Shown: positions 54,902 through 63,548 of the stretch, piece by piece
Numbering within the stretch: position 1 is the first letter of the stretch
How the letters are laid out: the number at the start of each line of letters is the position of its first letter
NCBI GenBank assembly: GCA_028712795.1
Contig: JAQTPT010000010.1
Span: 1 to 64,000 of the forward strand
DNA length: 64,000 nt
Reading direction: 5' to 3'
Source of the DNA: Methylococcales bacterium
GTDB lineage: Bacteria > Pseudomonadota > Gammaproteobacteria > Methylococcales > Methylomonadaceae
Program-made: the position numbers and the translations under genes
The notes under the pieces: generated by a model
Seen by the model: the letters and a program-made list of their open reading frames with translations, nothing else
Told to the model about the DNA's origin: nothing
Database searches by the model: none

Positions 54902-57820
54902 TTAAAGTGTCCTGGCGAGACGAAAACCGAGCCTGTCGATGCGGAGGTCAGGTACACTCCTGTTGCGACTGGCCGAACGCACGAGTTGGGGGGCGCTGTC
55001 CCACGAGCCACCGCGCAATACACGGAGAGGACAAGCCTTGTTATCAGGCGATTCTTGTGCCGAACCATCCGCTGGCGTATGGTTATAGCTGTCAACGTAA
55101 CAATCCTGAGTCCATTCCCAGACATTCCCGAGCATGTCGAACAACCGCCACCCGTTTGCTTGGAATTGTCCCACGGGTGCCGTGTAGGGAAAATCGTCCC
55201 CGCACTTAAACGCCTCCCATTTGATAGCGTAAGATTGTTTCAGGACGTTTTCATGCTTCGAATCAAAAACATTTGCATAGATACAGGCAACATTGGATTC
55301 GCCCTCTTTGTTTTCTGGCCAATAACCCTTTGTCATGGTCTTAGAGCGTGCCGCATATTCCCATTCCGCTTCCGATGGCAGGCGGTAATTCAAGCCGGTA
55401 CGTTCAGAAAGCCAGATGGTATAAGCCACGGCATCGTCCCAGCTGACATAAATGACGGGCCGGTTGCCCCGGCCCCAGCCTTGATCGCCAGGTTTTTCCC
55501 GCCCAGTGGCGGCGGCAAACAGGTCGTATTCTTCGAAGGTGACTTCATATTGTCCCATTTCAAAAGCTTTTGCAAATTTAACGGCATGGACGGGTCGTTC
55601 ATAAGGATTGCCTTTACCGGAAAGATCGCCCATCTGGAATTCACCTGCAGAGATTAGCGCCATTGCCGGTTTCTTCACCGGCCAGATACCTAATTGTACA
55701 AACATTGCCTTGGTTGCCAGTGCTGGCGGGTAGTCGGATTTATTGATATGGAAAAAAATGCCCAGTAGGGTAATACAAAATAAGCCCAGCACGGAATAAG
55801 TAATGCGGAACCCGGTTTGTCGGCGCTTGCATGCCTTTAGGTAAGCTTCCGCTATTGTGGAACGAGGCGCAGCGGCGGTCACATAGCGCTGTAACAAGGT
55901 ACCGGAGCGTAGCGCACTGCTTTGGCGGCCTGATTTATCCCACTCGCTGGCGACTTGTTCCAGGTCGCGGCGGGCGCGCAGGGCAACCGCATGATCGAGT
56001 ATCCACTGCCGCAACCGATCCCAACCCCCAAGCACGGTTTCATGGGCGACTTCAATCATCGGTTGGTTGTTTTCGCCTTCGCTGGTGACCAGCAAGCGCG
56101 CATCGGTGAGCGCTTCGGCGACAGTTTTCAGGTCACCTTGCAGCAGCGATTGCGGAGCGCGGCGGCGGGTGGCTATTTCCTGCTCATTGACTTCAACCAA
56201 GTGGGCAAACAGTTTCGGCAATGTGCTATCAAGATCAATTTTTAATCCCTGCAATGCAGATTCCGCACGTTTCTGGACTGCCCCTTTTACGCCGCCGAAG
56301 GTGTTGTAGGCATCAATGCTGATGGCGTGAGATGGTTGCTCTTGTTCATAGAGCTGATTCAATGTAAAGGCAATAAGGGCCATGGCACCGGGGCCGATAC
56401 CGGCATCATCGAGCAAACGCTGCGCCAAGCCCTCTTCAAGCTCGACACCGGCGGCCTCGGGAGGCCTGATGATCATCTGAAGAATAGCGCTTACACCCGG
56501 AGGGTCCAGAGGAAACGTGCCGCGATCTTGACGCAAGAGATTTGCCAACGTGGACTCTTGAATAGCACGTGCATAAAAATCGGCACGCATCGTGACAATA
56601 CCCCGAATGCGAGGCAGCGTTACGAGGTGTTCCAGCAAAGCGAGAAAATCCTGGCGGTTATCCGCCGTACACTGTGTGAACAACTCTTCGAATTGGTCAA
56701 CGACCAGTAGTAGTTCGGTGGCTGGCTGAGTGTGCGACAGTAATTCAGTCAGGCGCTTTTCAGCAATATTGGCATCAGCCTGTAAGGAACGGGCGATTTC
56801 GTTTTCAGTCTGTCCGGCGATGTTGAGTTTCGATTTGAGTGCGAAAGCCAGCGCCAGAAAGGGATTGCCGCCTCTTTCGCCGGGTTTGAAGATAAGATCG
56901 GCCCAGGACGCGTTACCGATGATGCCGGTACGCAGTCTCGGCAACAGTCCCGCCTTGACCAGCGATGACTTGCCGGAGCCGGATACGCCAACAACGGCGA
57001 CGAAACGGACTTTAGGGTCTATAAACTGTTGCAGCAACTGATCGACCTCGCGACCACGGCCAAAATAAATAGGCGCCTGTTCCGGCGTAAACGCTTCCAG
57101 GCCAGGGTAAGGCGAGTCTGGCCAGATTGGGGTGGTTACCGGTTTGACGGCCGTTTGTGAGGGGCTGTTTGAGGGCAATGTCTCCAGCAATTTATCCAGC
57201 CGATCGCGCAGATGCTGCTCGAACTGCTGCCGAAAATCGTCCGGCGCTTCGTAATAATTGATACCGCCAGCCAGCGTGCCGTCCGGGTTGGTGAAAGGGG
57301 CAAAAAACTGTTTGACTTTGTTCCATTGCTCACGGATGGACTCAAAGTTGGGATCATCCAGGTCGAGTTTAGGCGCTCCGTTGCGTCGATACACCCAAAC
57401 GGCCGGTTTACCGTTAGTCCGATAACCCTTGAGGGCGTTGAGATATTCCCACTCGGTGCCGGAGAGATAGGGCGAGCCGTCCTGTTTTAATTCAAAATCG
57501 GCAGGAAGCTGAGTCCCAATGCGCGACCAGAAGATAATTACGGCCAGGTCGCAGTCTTCGGGCTTCGGAAGTCCTTTTGCGATCGCTTCCTGCGGTGTCA
57601 TGCCCGCCTCCATCGCAACGGCTGCGCCGGGTTGGTCCCATGCGATAATTTCAATATTAATTCGGCCACGAAAGCGCCGTTCGCTGCTGATGTGGGTGAT
57701 GGCTTCCCGTGCCAGTTTACGCTCCAGAGGAACGTCGCCCGGAGATGCCAAAAATATCCGGAATTGTTGAAGATTTCCGCTTTCGGCTATCGCATTCTTG
57801 GTTTTTTCACTTGAAGACAT
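54902..57820 (-). CDS. DUF4062-nSTAND-TM-FGE protein, putative DGR target
   Basis: 972 aa from ATG 57820 (AAGG 8 nt upstream). Residues 18-110 are a DUF4062-like domain (FRIFLASPGDVPLERKLARE). An nSTAND P-loop NTPase follows: IYFGRGREVDQLLQQF, Walker A VVGVSGSGKSS (277-287), Walker B LLLVVDQFEEL (370-380), then a winged-helix region to about 650. A membrane helix is at 671-692. Residues 716-972 are an FGE-sulfatase/C-type-lectin fold (MALISAGEFQMGDLSGKG, RLPSEAEWEYAA, NVWEWTQDC, RVLRGGSW). STAND NTPases are signal-sensing switches, often in defence. The ligand-binding lectin fold at the C-terminus is the usual DGR substrate. avd- and RT-like genes follow. Confidence 0.88.
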   Translation of the reverse strand: MSSSEKTKNAIAESGNLQQFRIFLASPGDVPLERKLAREAITHISSERRFRGRINIEIIAWDQPGAAVAMEAGMTPQEAIAKGLPKPEDCDLAVIIFWSRIGTQLPADFELKQDGSPYLSGTEWEYLNALKGYRTNGKPAVWVYRRNGAPKLDLDDPNFESIREQWNKVKQFFAPFTNPDGTLAGGINYYEAPDDFRQQFEQHLRDRLDKLLETLPSNSPSQTAVKPVTTPIWPDSPYPGLEAFTPEQAPIYFGRGREVDQLLQQFIDPKVRFVAVVGVSGSGKSSLVKAGLLPRLRTGIIGNASWADLIFKPGERGGNPFLALAFALKSKLNIAGQTENEIARSLQADANIAEKRLTELLSHTQPATELLLVVDQFEELFTQCTADNRQDFLALLEHLVTLPRIRGIVTMRADFYARAIQESTLANLLRQDRGTFPLDPPGVSAILQMIIRPPEAAGVELEEGLAQRLLDDAGIGPGAMALIAFTLNQLYEQEQPSHAISIDAYNTFGGVKGAVQKRAESALQGLKIDLDSTLPKLFAHLVEVNEQEIATRRRAPQSLLQGDLKTVAEALTDARLLVTSEGENNQPMIEVAHETVLGGWDRLRQWILDHAVALRARRDLEQVASEWDKSGRQSSALRSGTLLQRYVTAAAPRSTIAEAYLKACKRRQTGFRITYSVLGLFCITLLGIFFHINKSDYPPALATKAMFVQLGIWPVKKPAMALISAGEFQMGDLSGKGNPYERPVHAVKFAKAFEMGQYEVTFEEYDLFAAATGREKPGDQGWGRGNRPVIYVSWDDAVAYTIWLSERTGLNYRLPSEAEWEYAARSKTMTKGYWPENKEGESNVACIYANVFDSKHENVLKQSYAIKWEAFKCGDDFPYTAPVGQFQANGWRLFDMLGNVWEWTQDCYVDSYNHTPADGSAQESPDNKACPLRVLRGGSWDSAPQLVRSASRNRSVPDLRIDRLGFRLARTL
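54905..55012 (-). other. putative DGR variable region (C-terminus of the FGE domain)
   Basis: The last ~36 codons, from RGGSW to the stop, lie where DGR variable regions lie in FGE-fold targets. Twelve codons (GAC, AGC, GCC, CTC, AGT, AAC, AGT, GAC, CTC, ATC, GAC, CTC) could each derive from AAC or AAT by changing only A residues, as adenine-specific mutagenesis does. Invariant residues (RGG, W, R, F, GFR) are coded without such codons. No template repeat was found in the window. Confidence 0.55.
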
Positions 57821-57929
57821 GACCCACACCTTATTCCTTCGTGTTGTAAATACTTAAGAAGTGATCGCAATACAGATTAAAACAACAATCATTGTGCCAA
57901 TCTAGTGACTGAAGCAACGGATAGCAGGG

Positions 57930-58076
57930 TTAGGCGTTCATAGCAGAATGCACATCAGGCACTTTCACATCTTCGAAATACTGGGCGGTTTCATTGGCAA
58001 CCACTTCGCTGACTGTCTTGGTGAAACGTTGCAGTGCTGCTTGCAGGATTTTCACCCCTTCCTCGTCAAGCGTGGC
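57930..58076 (-). pseudogene. C-terminal remnant of an unidentified gene
   Basis: About 48 sense codons without a start, following an in-frame TGA and ending at TAA 57932-57930: LDEEGVKILQAALQRFTKTV, then SEVVANETAQYFEDVKVPDV. The composition is protein-like and amphipathic. A GTG lies in it but its ribosome site has no spacing. It is placed just upstream of the 972-aa gene and may be the end of a lost partner. Confidence 0.4.
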
Positions 58077-58209
58077 CGCTCAAGCTTCCGCGTTTCGTAG
58101 TTCCCATTCGGATAGGTGGCCTCAGTATCTCTTATGGGTAGTTTGAGCTTGTGAACTATCCTAGCATTAGGTAGTTGCGAATGCCTGCCGGGTAAATTTA
58201 CCGTATATT

Positions 58210-58959
58210 TTAATCTCGCTGTTCTATCACCAACATCCATGGCCTGGCTTTTGTGGGTAGCACCTTTCTCGCTCCATCCAGTTTGATATGAGCTAAACTG
58301 ACAGCATCCATGACATTGCCTCCAATAACATCAAGTTCGCCAGGCCGTTGTGCAACAACCAGGTCACAGTGGTAAGCCCCACGCCTTAGCTCGTTATAGT
58401 TGTGAATTGACTGGATGAAAGCTTCACCTCGAGGCGCGCAAATAATGTCTCCGGGCTTTGGGGCATAAGTGTTGATGGCATGGCTTACAAACCTGCGTGC
58501 AGACTCCCCCGCCATCACATGCTGAATATAATCCCAATGCAAAACGGTAGAAGGCAAATCGCTTTCAGGCACCCCCGCGCTTCGGGCCAGCCAGACAATA
58601 AAAGCACCCGACCAGGGTCTAATTTCCCCTTCATATCCGATTATCGGCAAGTCTGTCGCAGTATACCAATACATGAAGACCCGGCTAAAAAAAGGCGGTA
58701 ACGTTTCATGAGCCCGAGTTGCATTATTCGGATAAGTTACTTCCGGCGGCTCAATAGTATTGCTAACCTCCGGTCGGCCAAACAATTCCCATTCCTGGCG
58801 GGCAAGGTAAATCATTCGTTCTCGAGCGTTAGGCATAACAAACGAAGGACTGACATTGGCTGCCGCTAACAGGACAGGTTCTTGCCCCTGTTTTTGCACT
58901 GCGCAACCCGTAAGAAGCAAAACAATGCCGAGAAATAAATAAGGCATGCTTAAGGGCAT
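58210..58959 (-). CDS. DUF2272 lipoprotein
   Basis: 249 aa from ATG 58959; a second ATG four codons later is possible. Lipoprotein signal with lipobox LLTGC (Cys19). The DUF2272 domain (about residues 50-249) includes WSGAFIVWLARSAGVPES, YAPKPGDIICAPRG, GAYHCDLVVAQRPGELDVIG and GGNVMDAVSL. The Cys/His positions (HCDLVV, GGNV) resemble NlpC/P60-like or CHAP-like hydrolases, so a cell-wall role is possible. It stands alone. Confidence 0.82.
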   Translation of the reverse strand: MPLSMPYLFLGIVLLLTGCAVQKQGQEPVLLAAANVSPSFVMPNARERMIYLARQEWELFGRPEVSNTIEPPEVTYPNNATRAHETLPPFFSRVFMYWYTATDLPIIGYEGEIRPWSGAFIVWLARSAGVPESDLPSTVLHWDYIQHVMAGESARRFVSHAINTYAPKPGDIICAPRGEAFIQSIHNYNELRRGAYHCDLVVAQRPGELDVIGGNVMDAVSLAHIKLDGARKVLPTKARPWMLVIEQRD

Positions 58960-59181
58960 CTGTAAAAAATACCTCCCATCTCGCTGCGATTTTTGGCGAG
59001 AATCAGTAACGCTAAATTGAGATAATAACAGAGAACACACTGGCCAGGTAGCAACTGCTTTTTTATGCCTATACCACTGGCAAGCATTGCCGTGGTTTTA
59101 GATTTAACGGACATTGACTCATGGGAAGTTGCATTAAGTAAATGTGAGTACAAACTGGTTATCTCTTACTGCGGTCATAAA

Positions 59182-59211
59182 AAAGCCTTGGATAAAAATA
59201 TCCAAGGCTTT
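59182..59211 (-). terminator. terminator downstream of the metallophosphoesterase gene
   Basis: AAAGCCTTGGATA and TATCCAAGGCTTT form a perfect 13-bp stem with an AAAA loop, and the minus strand continues with a T-run (TTTTTT). It is 230 nt after the stop of the gene at 59444. The remaining sequence of 58960-59443 shows no credible gene. Confidence 0.75.
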
Positions 59212-59443
59212 GATTTATCTGGCTACACAGGACGGGATCCAACAACCGGCCTAATGATTAGAAGACAACAAACAGCGATTTTGGCCTATCCGTTTCTTCA
59301 ACCGCTTTAAACATTTAGAATGGCAGCTACAAAGGAGCCTTACAACTTAAAAAAACAGGAAAAATACTGCCAATTTATCAGTCCAGAGGTACAGGAGGCA
59401 GACCCGGTCAAATATCTGAACTCCAATACCGAAGCACTCCTTC

Positions 59444-60574
59444 TCATTGGCAAGTGACCTTAGGATCGTTGCAGTACGCCACATTCTCCCAACTGAACGG
59501 CTGGCTATTCCTTGGCTCAATAGTCAGTCGCAACCATTCGGAAGGAGCGGTAGTCGACCCTTGCACGGTGATGCGGGTCAGATTTGGCACTGACTGGGTA
59601 TGGTGAATGCTTCCCGTTGAGCTGCTTTGGCTTGCCAATGGCTGGTCTGAACCGTAGACATGAGAATCGCCATTCAACAGCAAAACCGGACCGCCGAAGT
59701 CCTCAACAAGGTCAGCCAATTTCTGAACGATGGGCGTATAGTTGGTAAGCTCATTGGTTGTTGCCGTAATAGCAGACAGATCCCACATATCAGCTTGAAT
59801 CCCAATGACCACGGCCCGTGCATGATCTTTTTTCGCCATATCGAATGCTGCTTCCAACCAACGGAAATCAGCGCTTGTGCGCTCAGCAACTTCCTGAGTC
59901 TGAGCGGTCGGATTGGCGAAAGCCCCAGCCCAAGGCAAAGTATCATTGTTTGAACCGGGTACGTTCAAAGTGACAAATACGACCTTACCTTGCTTCCACA
60001 TTACGTTTTCTACAAATTGGGCATCGGCGGGATAAGCAGGATTGAAATATTGCGCCTGACTCATCACCTGCGCCTCTTTACCCAAGGTAAGGCCGGGTTT
60101 GGCAAAGAATAGGCTGCGCACGCCCGCCAATTCTTTCAGGGGATCGCCGCTTTGTAACTGCTTGGATTTTTGGCAATCAGTCCACTCATTGTCGCCGGGC
60201 GTGTAGACCACTGGCTTATTGAACTGCTGGAATTGGAAATAGATTTTTTGGTTATAGCCTGGATTGGACAGGGCAATCGGTGGCAGGATGTCAGCGCTAG
60301 TGCAAGGCATGCTGCCGGCGTGAATATCGCCCACATGTATCAATCGGCTAACATTGACATCTGCGTTGACGGAATTGATCAAAAGGTGAGCATTGTCGAG
60401 CAGCAGCTTGTTGTACGGCCAGTCTCCAATTACTGCGACGGTAATCGGGCGATCAGAGTTTTCATCTTCCTGGCGCTGGTCATTGGCGGAAACGGAAGCA
60501 GCAAAGATCAAACCTATGGCGCATAAAGCCGAAACCGGCAGCAGATTCTTAAACCTAAAAGATGGCATTTTCAT
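59444..60574 (-). CDS. exported metallophosphoesterase
   Basis: 376 aa. The signal peptide is FKNLLPVSALCAIGLIFAAS with cleavage near ASVSA-ND. Calcineurin-like metal-binding motifs appear in order: VAVIGDWPYN (about 48-57), LIHVGDIHAGS, TPGDNEWTDC and LLNGDSHVYGSD. The family is diverse (phosphodiesterases, phosphatases). The product would be periplasmic or secreted. It is monocistronic, ending at a strong terminator. Confidence 0.85.
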   Translation of the reverse strand: MKMPSFRFKNLLPVSALCAIGLIFAASVSANDQRQEDENSDRPITVAVIGDWPYNKLLLDNAHLLINSVNADVNVSRLIHVGDIHAGSMPCTSADILPPIALSNPGYNQKIYFQFQQFNKPVVYTPGDNEWTDCQKSKQLQSGDPLKELAGVRSLFFAKPGLTLGKEAQVMSQAQYFNPAYPADAQFVENVMWKQGKVVFVTLNVPGSNNDTLPWAGAFANPTAQTQEVAERTSADFRWLEAAFDMAKKDHARAVVIGIQADMWDLSAITATTNELTNYTPIVQKLADLVEDFGGPVLLLNGDSHVYGSDQPLASQSSSTGSIHHTQSVPNLTRITVQGSTTAPSEWLRLTIEPRNSQPFSWENVAYCNDPKVTCQ

Positions 60575-61089
60575 CGTAAGTTATCCATTTTCAAATTGTT
60601 ATTGATGGCAAAGACAGATTCACCCGCAGGCAAGAAAAGTGGCTAACGAAAGTGTTCAGCGCCAGTAAGATAGGGGCTGCCAACAACTTGTCCACCAGAA
60701 CTCGCCCTTGAACGTAGATCAGCTTCTCGTCCGCTCTAAAACGGATTGTTCCTATTGTAGGTAGGTTATATTGCCATTTGATGACATCAACGAAGAAGAT
60801 GCGTCTTAATAGATACGCCAAAGCAGCGCCAAGTTTGGGATGTTTAAAAATACTGAACGCCTTAATTTATAAGGGTTACTTGCATGCTAATTTTTCCGCA
60901 TCCACTATAATCCGGATTCCGGAATATGGGAAGAAAAGACATAAGGTCATCTCTAATAATTCACAAGTCAGTCATGATTTTTCAGCTACACGGAATAGTT
61001 TCGAAACAAGCTAAATAAACAAAGCCGCAAACTCAAAGGCCAGTGCAACGCCAAGACCCTTAACGCGCTCTATTCCCGCACAGTTGCTC
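60575..61089. other. gene-free stretch
   Basis: About 515 bp with only short open frames of no recognisable content on both strands. The promoter of the metallophosphoesterase gene must lie at its left end. Nothing else was seen. Confidence 0.35.
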
Positions 61090-61419
61090 CTAGACAATTG
61101 TGTAGACAGTCAAGAAACCTGCGACTACCTGCATCGTCAGGCAGCTTAAAAATAAAATATCGATAACTTTAGCCCAATAGCTTATTCGGGAAGGATTTAG
61201 AATTTGCAGAGCGAAAAAAACCAAGTAGCAGATAATAACAAAACCGAGCGCGGAAAAAAGAAATAAATCGTCGGCATACGTACCTATTTTTGAAGTAAGA
61301 GGTTTAAGATTCAGGATGCCAACCAGAGCAAGACTGATACCCGCCAAAGTGCCACTGTTTGAAAGTAGCGCCAAGAGTATTTCCCGGATTTCTCTCGTAT
61401 CGGTGTTATGTTTAAACAT
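61090..61419 (-). CDS. hypothetical three-helix membrane protein
   Basis: 109 aa from an internal ATG (MFKHNTDTREIREILLALLS); an in-frame start 15 codons earlier has no better ribosome site. Three hydrophobic helices: GTLAGISLALVGILN, LFLFSALGFVIICYLVFFAL and VIDILFLSCLTMQVVAGFLT. No charged catalytic motif. The family is not recognised. It stands alone. Confidence 0.55.
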   Translation of the reverse strand: MFKHNTDTREIREILLALLSNSGTLAGISLALVGILNLKPLTSKIGTYADDLFLFSALGFVIICYLVFFALQILNPSRISYWAKVIDILFLSCLTMQVVAGFLTVYTIV

Positions 61420-61929
61420 ATTTAGCACTATTAAAGTTAAGGATGTCAGGCGAATGCTTGCCAAATATTTATTGACGGTTTATGTAGAGCAGTCTGATTA
61501 TTGTAGCTAGATGAACAGGGGTGTATCAATACAGATTGAAAGCCTGCCAAGCCCCATAAATATCACAAAAATATTCATATTCCTAACCTTTTGTTTATTG
61601 TTGGAGTCTTGGAACGTGCCATCCATGATTGTAAACCACGACCGGCTTCGGAGAAAAGTCGACTGTGGTTGTTTGGGCGGATACTCTAGTATTCAGTCAG
61701 TTTTGATATGACGGATAATATTAACGTTAGATGCCCGTGGTTGTCTACGAAATTCCCGGCAAAATATGGCTGGCTGAATACTAGATATTCATAGATTTAT
61801 CGGGTTACGCTATCGATCGGCAATGGCGCCTCTATTTCTTTACCTCCTGCATTTATGCACTCGAAACCCGACACACTTTTGGAATTCGGTGGGCAAACAA
61901 AAATCAATTGTCTCCCCGTTATGACACAT
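61420..61929. other. gene-free stretch
   Basis: About 510 bp between the small membrane protein and the RimK-like gene. Only short, unconvincing frames are present. A palindromic patch near 61690-61790 (ACTCTAGTATTCAG ... CTGAATACTAGATA) has loosely matching arms and may be a long-range inverted repeat of an old insertion. Confidence 0.35.
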
Positions 61930-63405
61930 TCAAACCCCTTTACTCCGATTTTCCATGCGCCGTAGAAATTCAGCCATCACCAGCCGATAGAGTTCATCGC
62001 CCAGATACTTGTCTTCAATGCCGCTGTCGATATTCGGGTTGTCATTGACTTCTATCACGAAGCCCTTGCCGCTTTTTTCTTTCACATCGACGCCGTATAA
62101 GCCGTTGCCTATGGGTTGCGTCGCTTTAAGAGCGGCGTCCAATATGGCTTTAGGCACTTCAAAGGTGGGCATAGTCTCAAAATGGCCGCTATCGGTCCGG
62201 CTCTCATGATGGCGATAAATTTGCCAGTGATTTTTGACCATGTAATAACGGCAGGCATATAAAGCGCGGTTGTTAAAAATGCCGATGCGCCAGTCAAAAT
62301 CCGTATAAAGAAATTCCTGGGCCAAGAGCAGCGCCGATTGTTGAAATAACTCCTCCACTTTTAGGTCAAGCTCTTGCCGGTTATTGACCTTGACAATACC
62401 CCGGGAAAAGGAGCCATCGGGGATTTTAATCACCACCGGAAAGCCCGCTTCCGTTTCCACTCTATCCAAATGAAAGGCATTGCCTTTGTGTAACAGCCAG
62501 GTTTTTGGGCTGGGTACGCGGTGCGTGCGGAATAAATCCGCGAGATACACTTTATTGGCGCAACGCAGCATGGACGTGGGGTCATCAATCACAATCAAGC
62601 CTTCCGCTTCGGCTTTTTTGGCAAAGCGATAAGTGTGATGGTCAATGCCGGTGGTTTCTCGGATAAACAAGCCATCAAATTCGGGTAATCGCGCATAATG
62701 CTGTTGGGATATTAATTCGACTTCAATCCCCAATTCCCTGCCAATTTTAATAAATTTTTTAAGAGCGCCCCGATTACTTGGCGGTAACTGTTCTTCCGGA
62801 TTGATCAGCATGGCAAGATCATAACGCGCCGCCTTTCGCGCACGGCCTTTGCGCCAGACTTTCTTGCTGAATTTATCCAGCGCGTCGGCAAAAACAGTCT
62901 GCTGAGGATCATCCAGATCACGATGCGATATAGGCTTTAAGCCATTGATTTCCCATTGCTTGCGAAAGCTGAGTGTCACTTCCAGAACTGGACAGGAAAA
63001 GCGTTCAAATAGCAGCCTTGCCAGTTCATGAAAAGCAGGATCAGCGGTGGTGCCAAAATAGCTCAGCAACGTTATTTCATTATCCTTGTTATCACGACTT
63101 TTAAAGGCGCGCGCTAAAGTCGGCGAGAGGTCTTCAAGCTGGAGCTGGTAAAGCGACTGCTTGCCCAGATCATTTATGACCTTAACTGAAGGGATAACGT
63201 GATGGCCTCGCGCTTCCGCAAGTAAGGAACAGTAATACCCGTCGGAAAGATAACTGTAGCTACTGCAAAGATTGATGACCCGGACACGTTGTTCGGATTC
63301 GCCTTGTCCAGTGGCAAGATAGGTTTCAAAGGTAATGACCTGATCGCTCGGGTAATAAGGGTTCCAGTCGGAAAGATTGTCAACCACCAGAAGGGTGCGT
63401 GCCAT
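61930..63405 (-). CDS. RimK family ATP-grasp ligase
   Basis: 491 aa. The N-terminal ~190 residues are the extra domain of long RimK-like proteins (TLLVVDNLSDWNPYYPSD). A RimK-type ATP-grasp follows: RFAKKAEAEGLIVIDDPTSM, FPVVIKIPDGSFSRGIVKV (ATP-binding Lys), DFDWRIGIFNNRALYACRYY and YGVDVKEKSGKGFVIEVNDN, with metal-binding Glu/Asn near the end. Such enzymes add amino acids to peptides or proteins (RimK adds Glu to S6). The substrate here is unknown. It is divergent from the DUF2817 gene. Confidence 0.88.
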   Translation of the reverse strand: MARTLLVVDNLSDWNPYYPSDQVITFETYLATGQGESEQRVRVINLCSSYSYLSDGYYCSLLAEARGHHVIPSVKVINDLGKQSLYQLQLEDLSPTLARAFKSRDNKDNEITLLSYFGTTADPAFHELARLLFERFSCPVLEVTLSFRKQWEINGLKPISHRDLDDPQQTVFADALDKFSKKVWRKGRARKAARYDLAMLINPEEQLPPSNRGALKKFIKIGRELGIEVELISQQHYARLPEFDGLFIRETTGIDHHTYRFAKKAEAEGLIVIDDPTSMLRCANKVYLADLFRTHRVPSPKTWLLHKGNAFHLDRVETEAGFPVVIKIPDGSFSRGIVKVNNRQELDLKVEELFQQSALLLAQEFLYTDFDWRIGIFNNRALYACRYYMVKNHWQIYRHHESRTDSGHFETMPTFEVPKAILDAALKATQPIGNGLYGVDVKEKSGKGFVIEVNDNPNIDSGIEDKYLGDELYRLVMAEFLRRMENRSKGV

Positions 63406-63548
63406 AGATAAAGTAATCCTGCTATTAAGTGAAGCGTGATTCTGAAACCAGTCAGGTTTTTATACAAGGAGTTTCTGAGCTTAAGGAATAATATTTTATA
63501 TTTCACTTAACTGGGGCTATGCTAACGAAAAATTTCAGGTAATTATTT

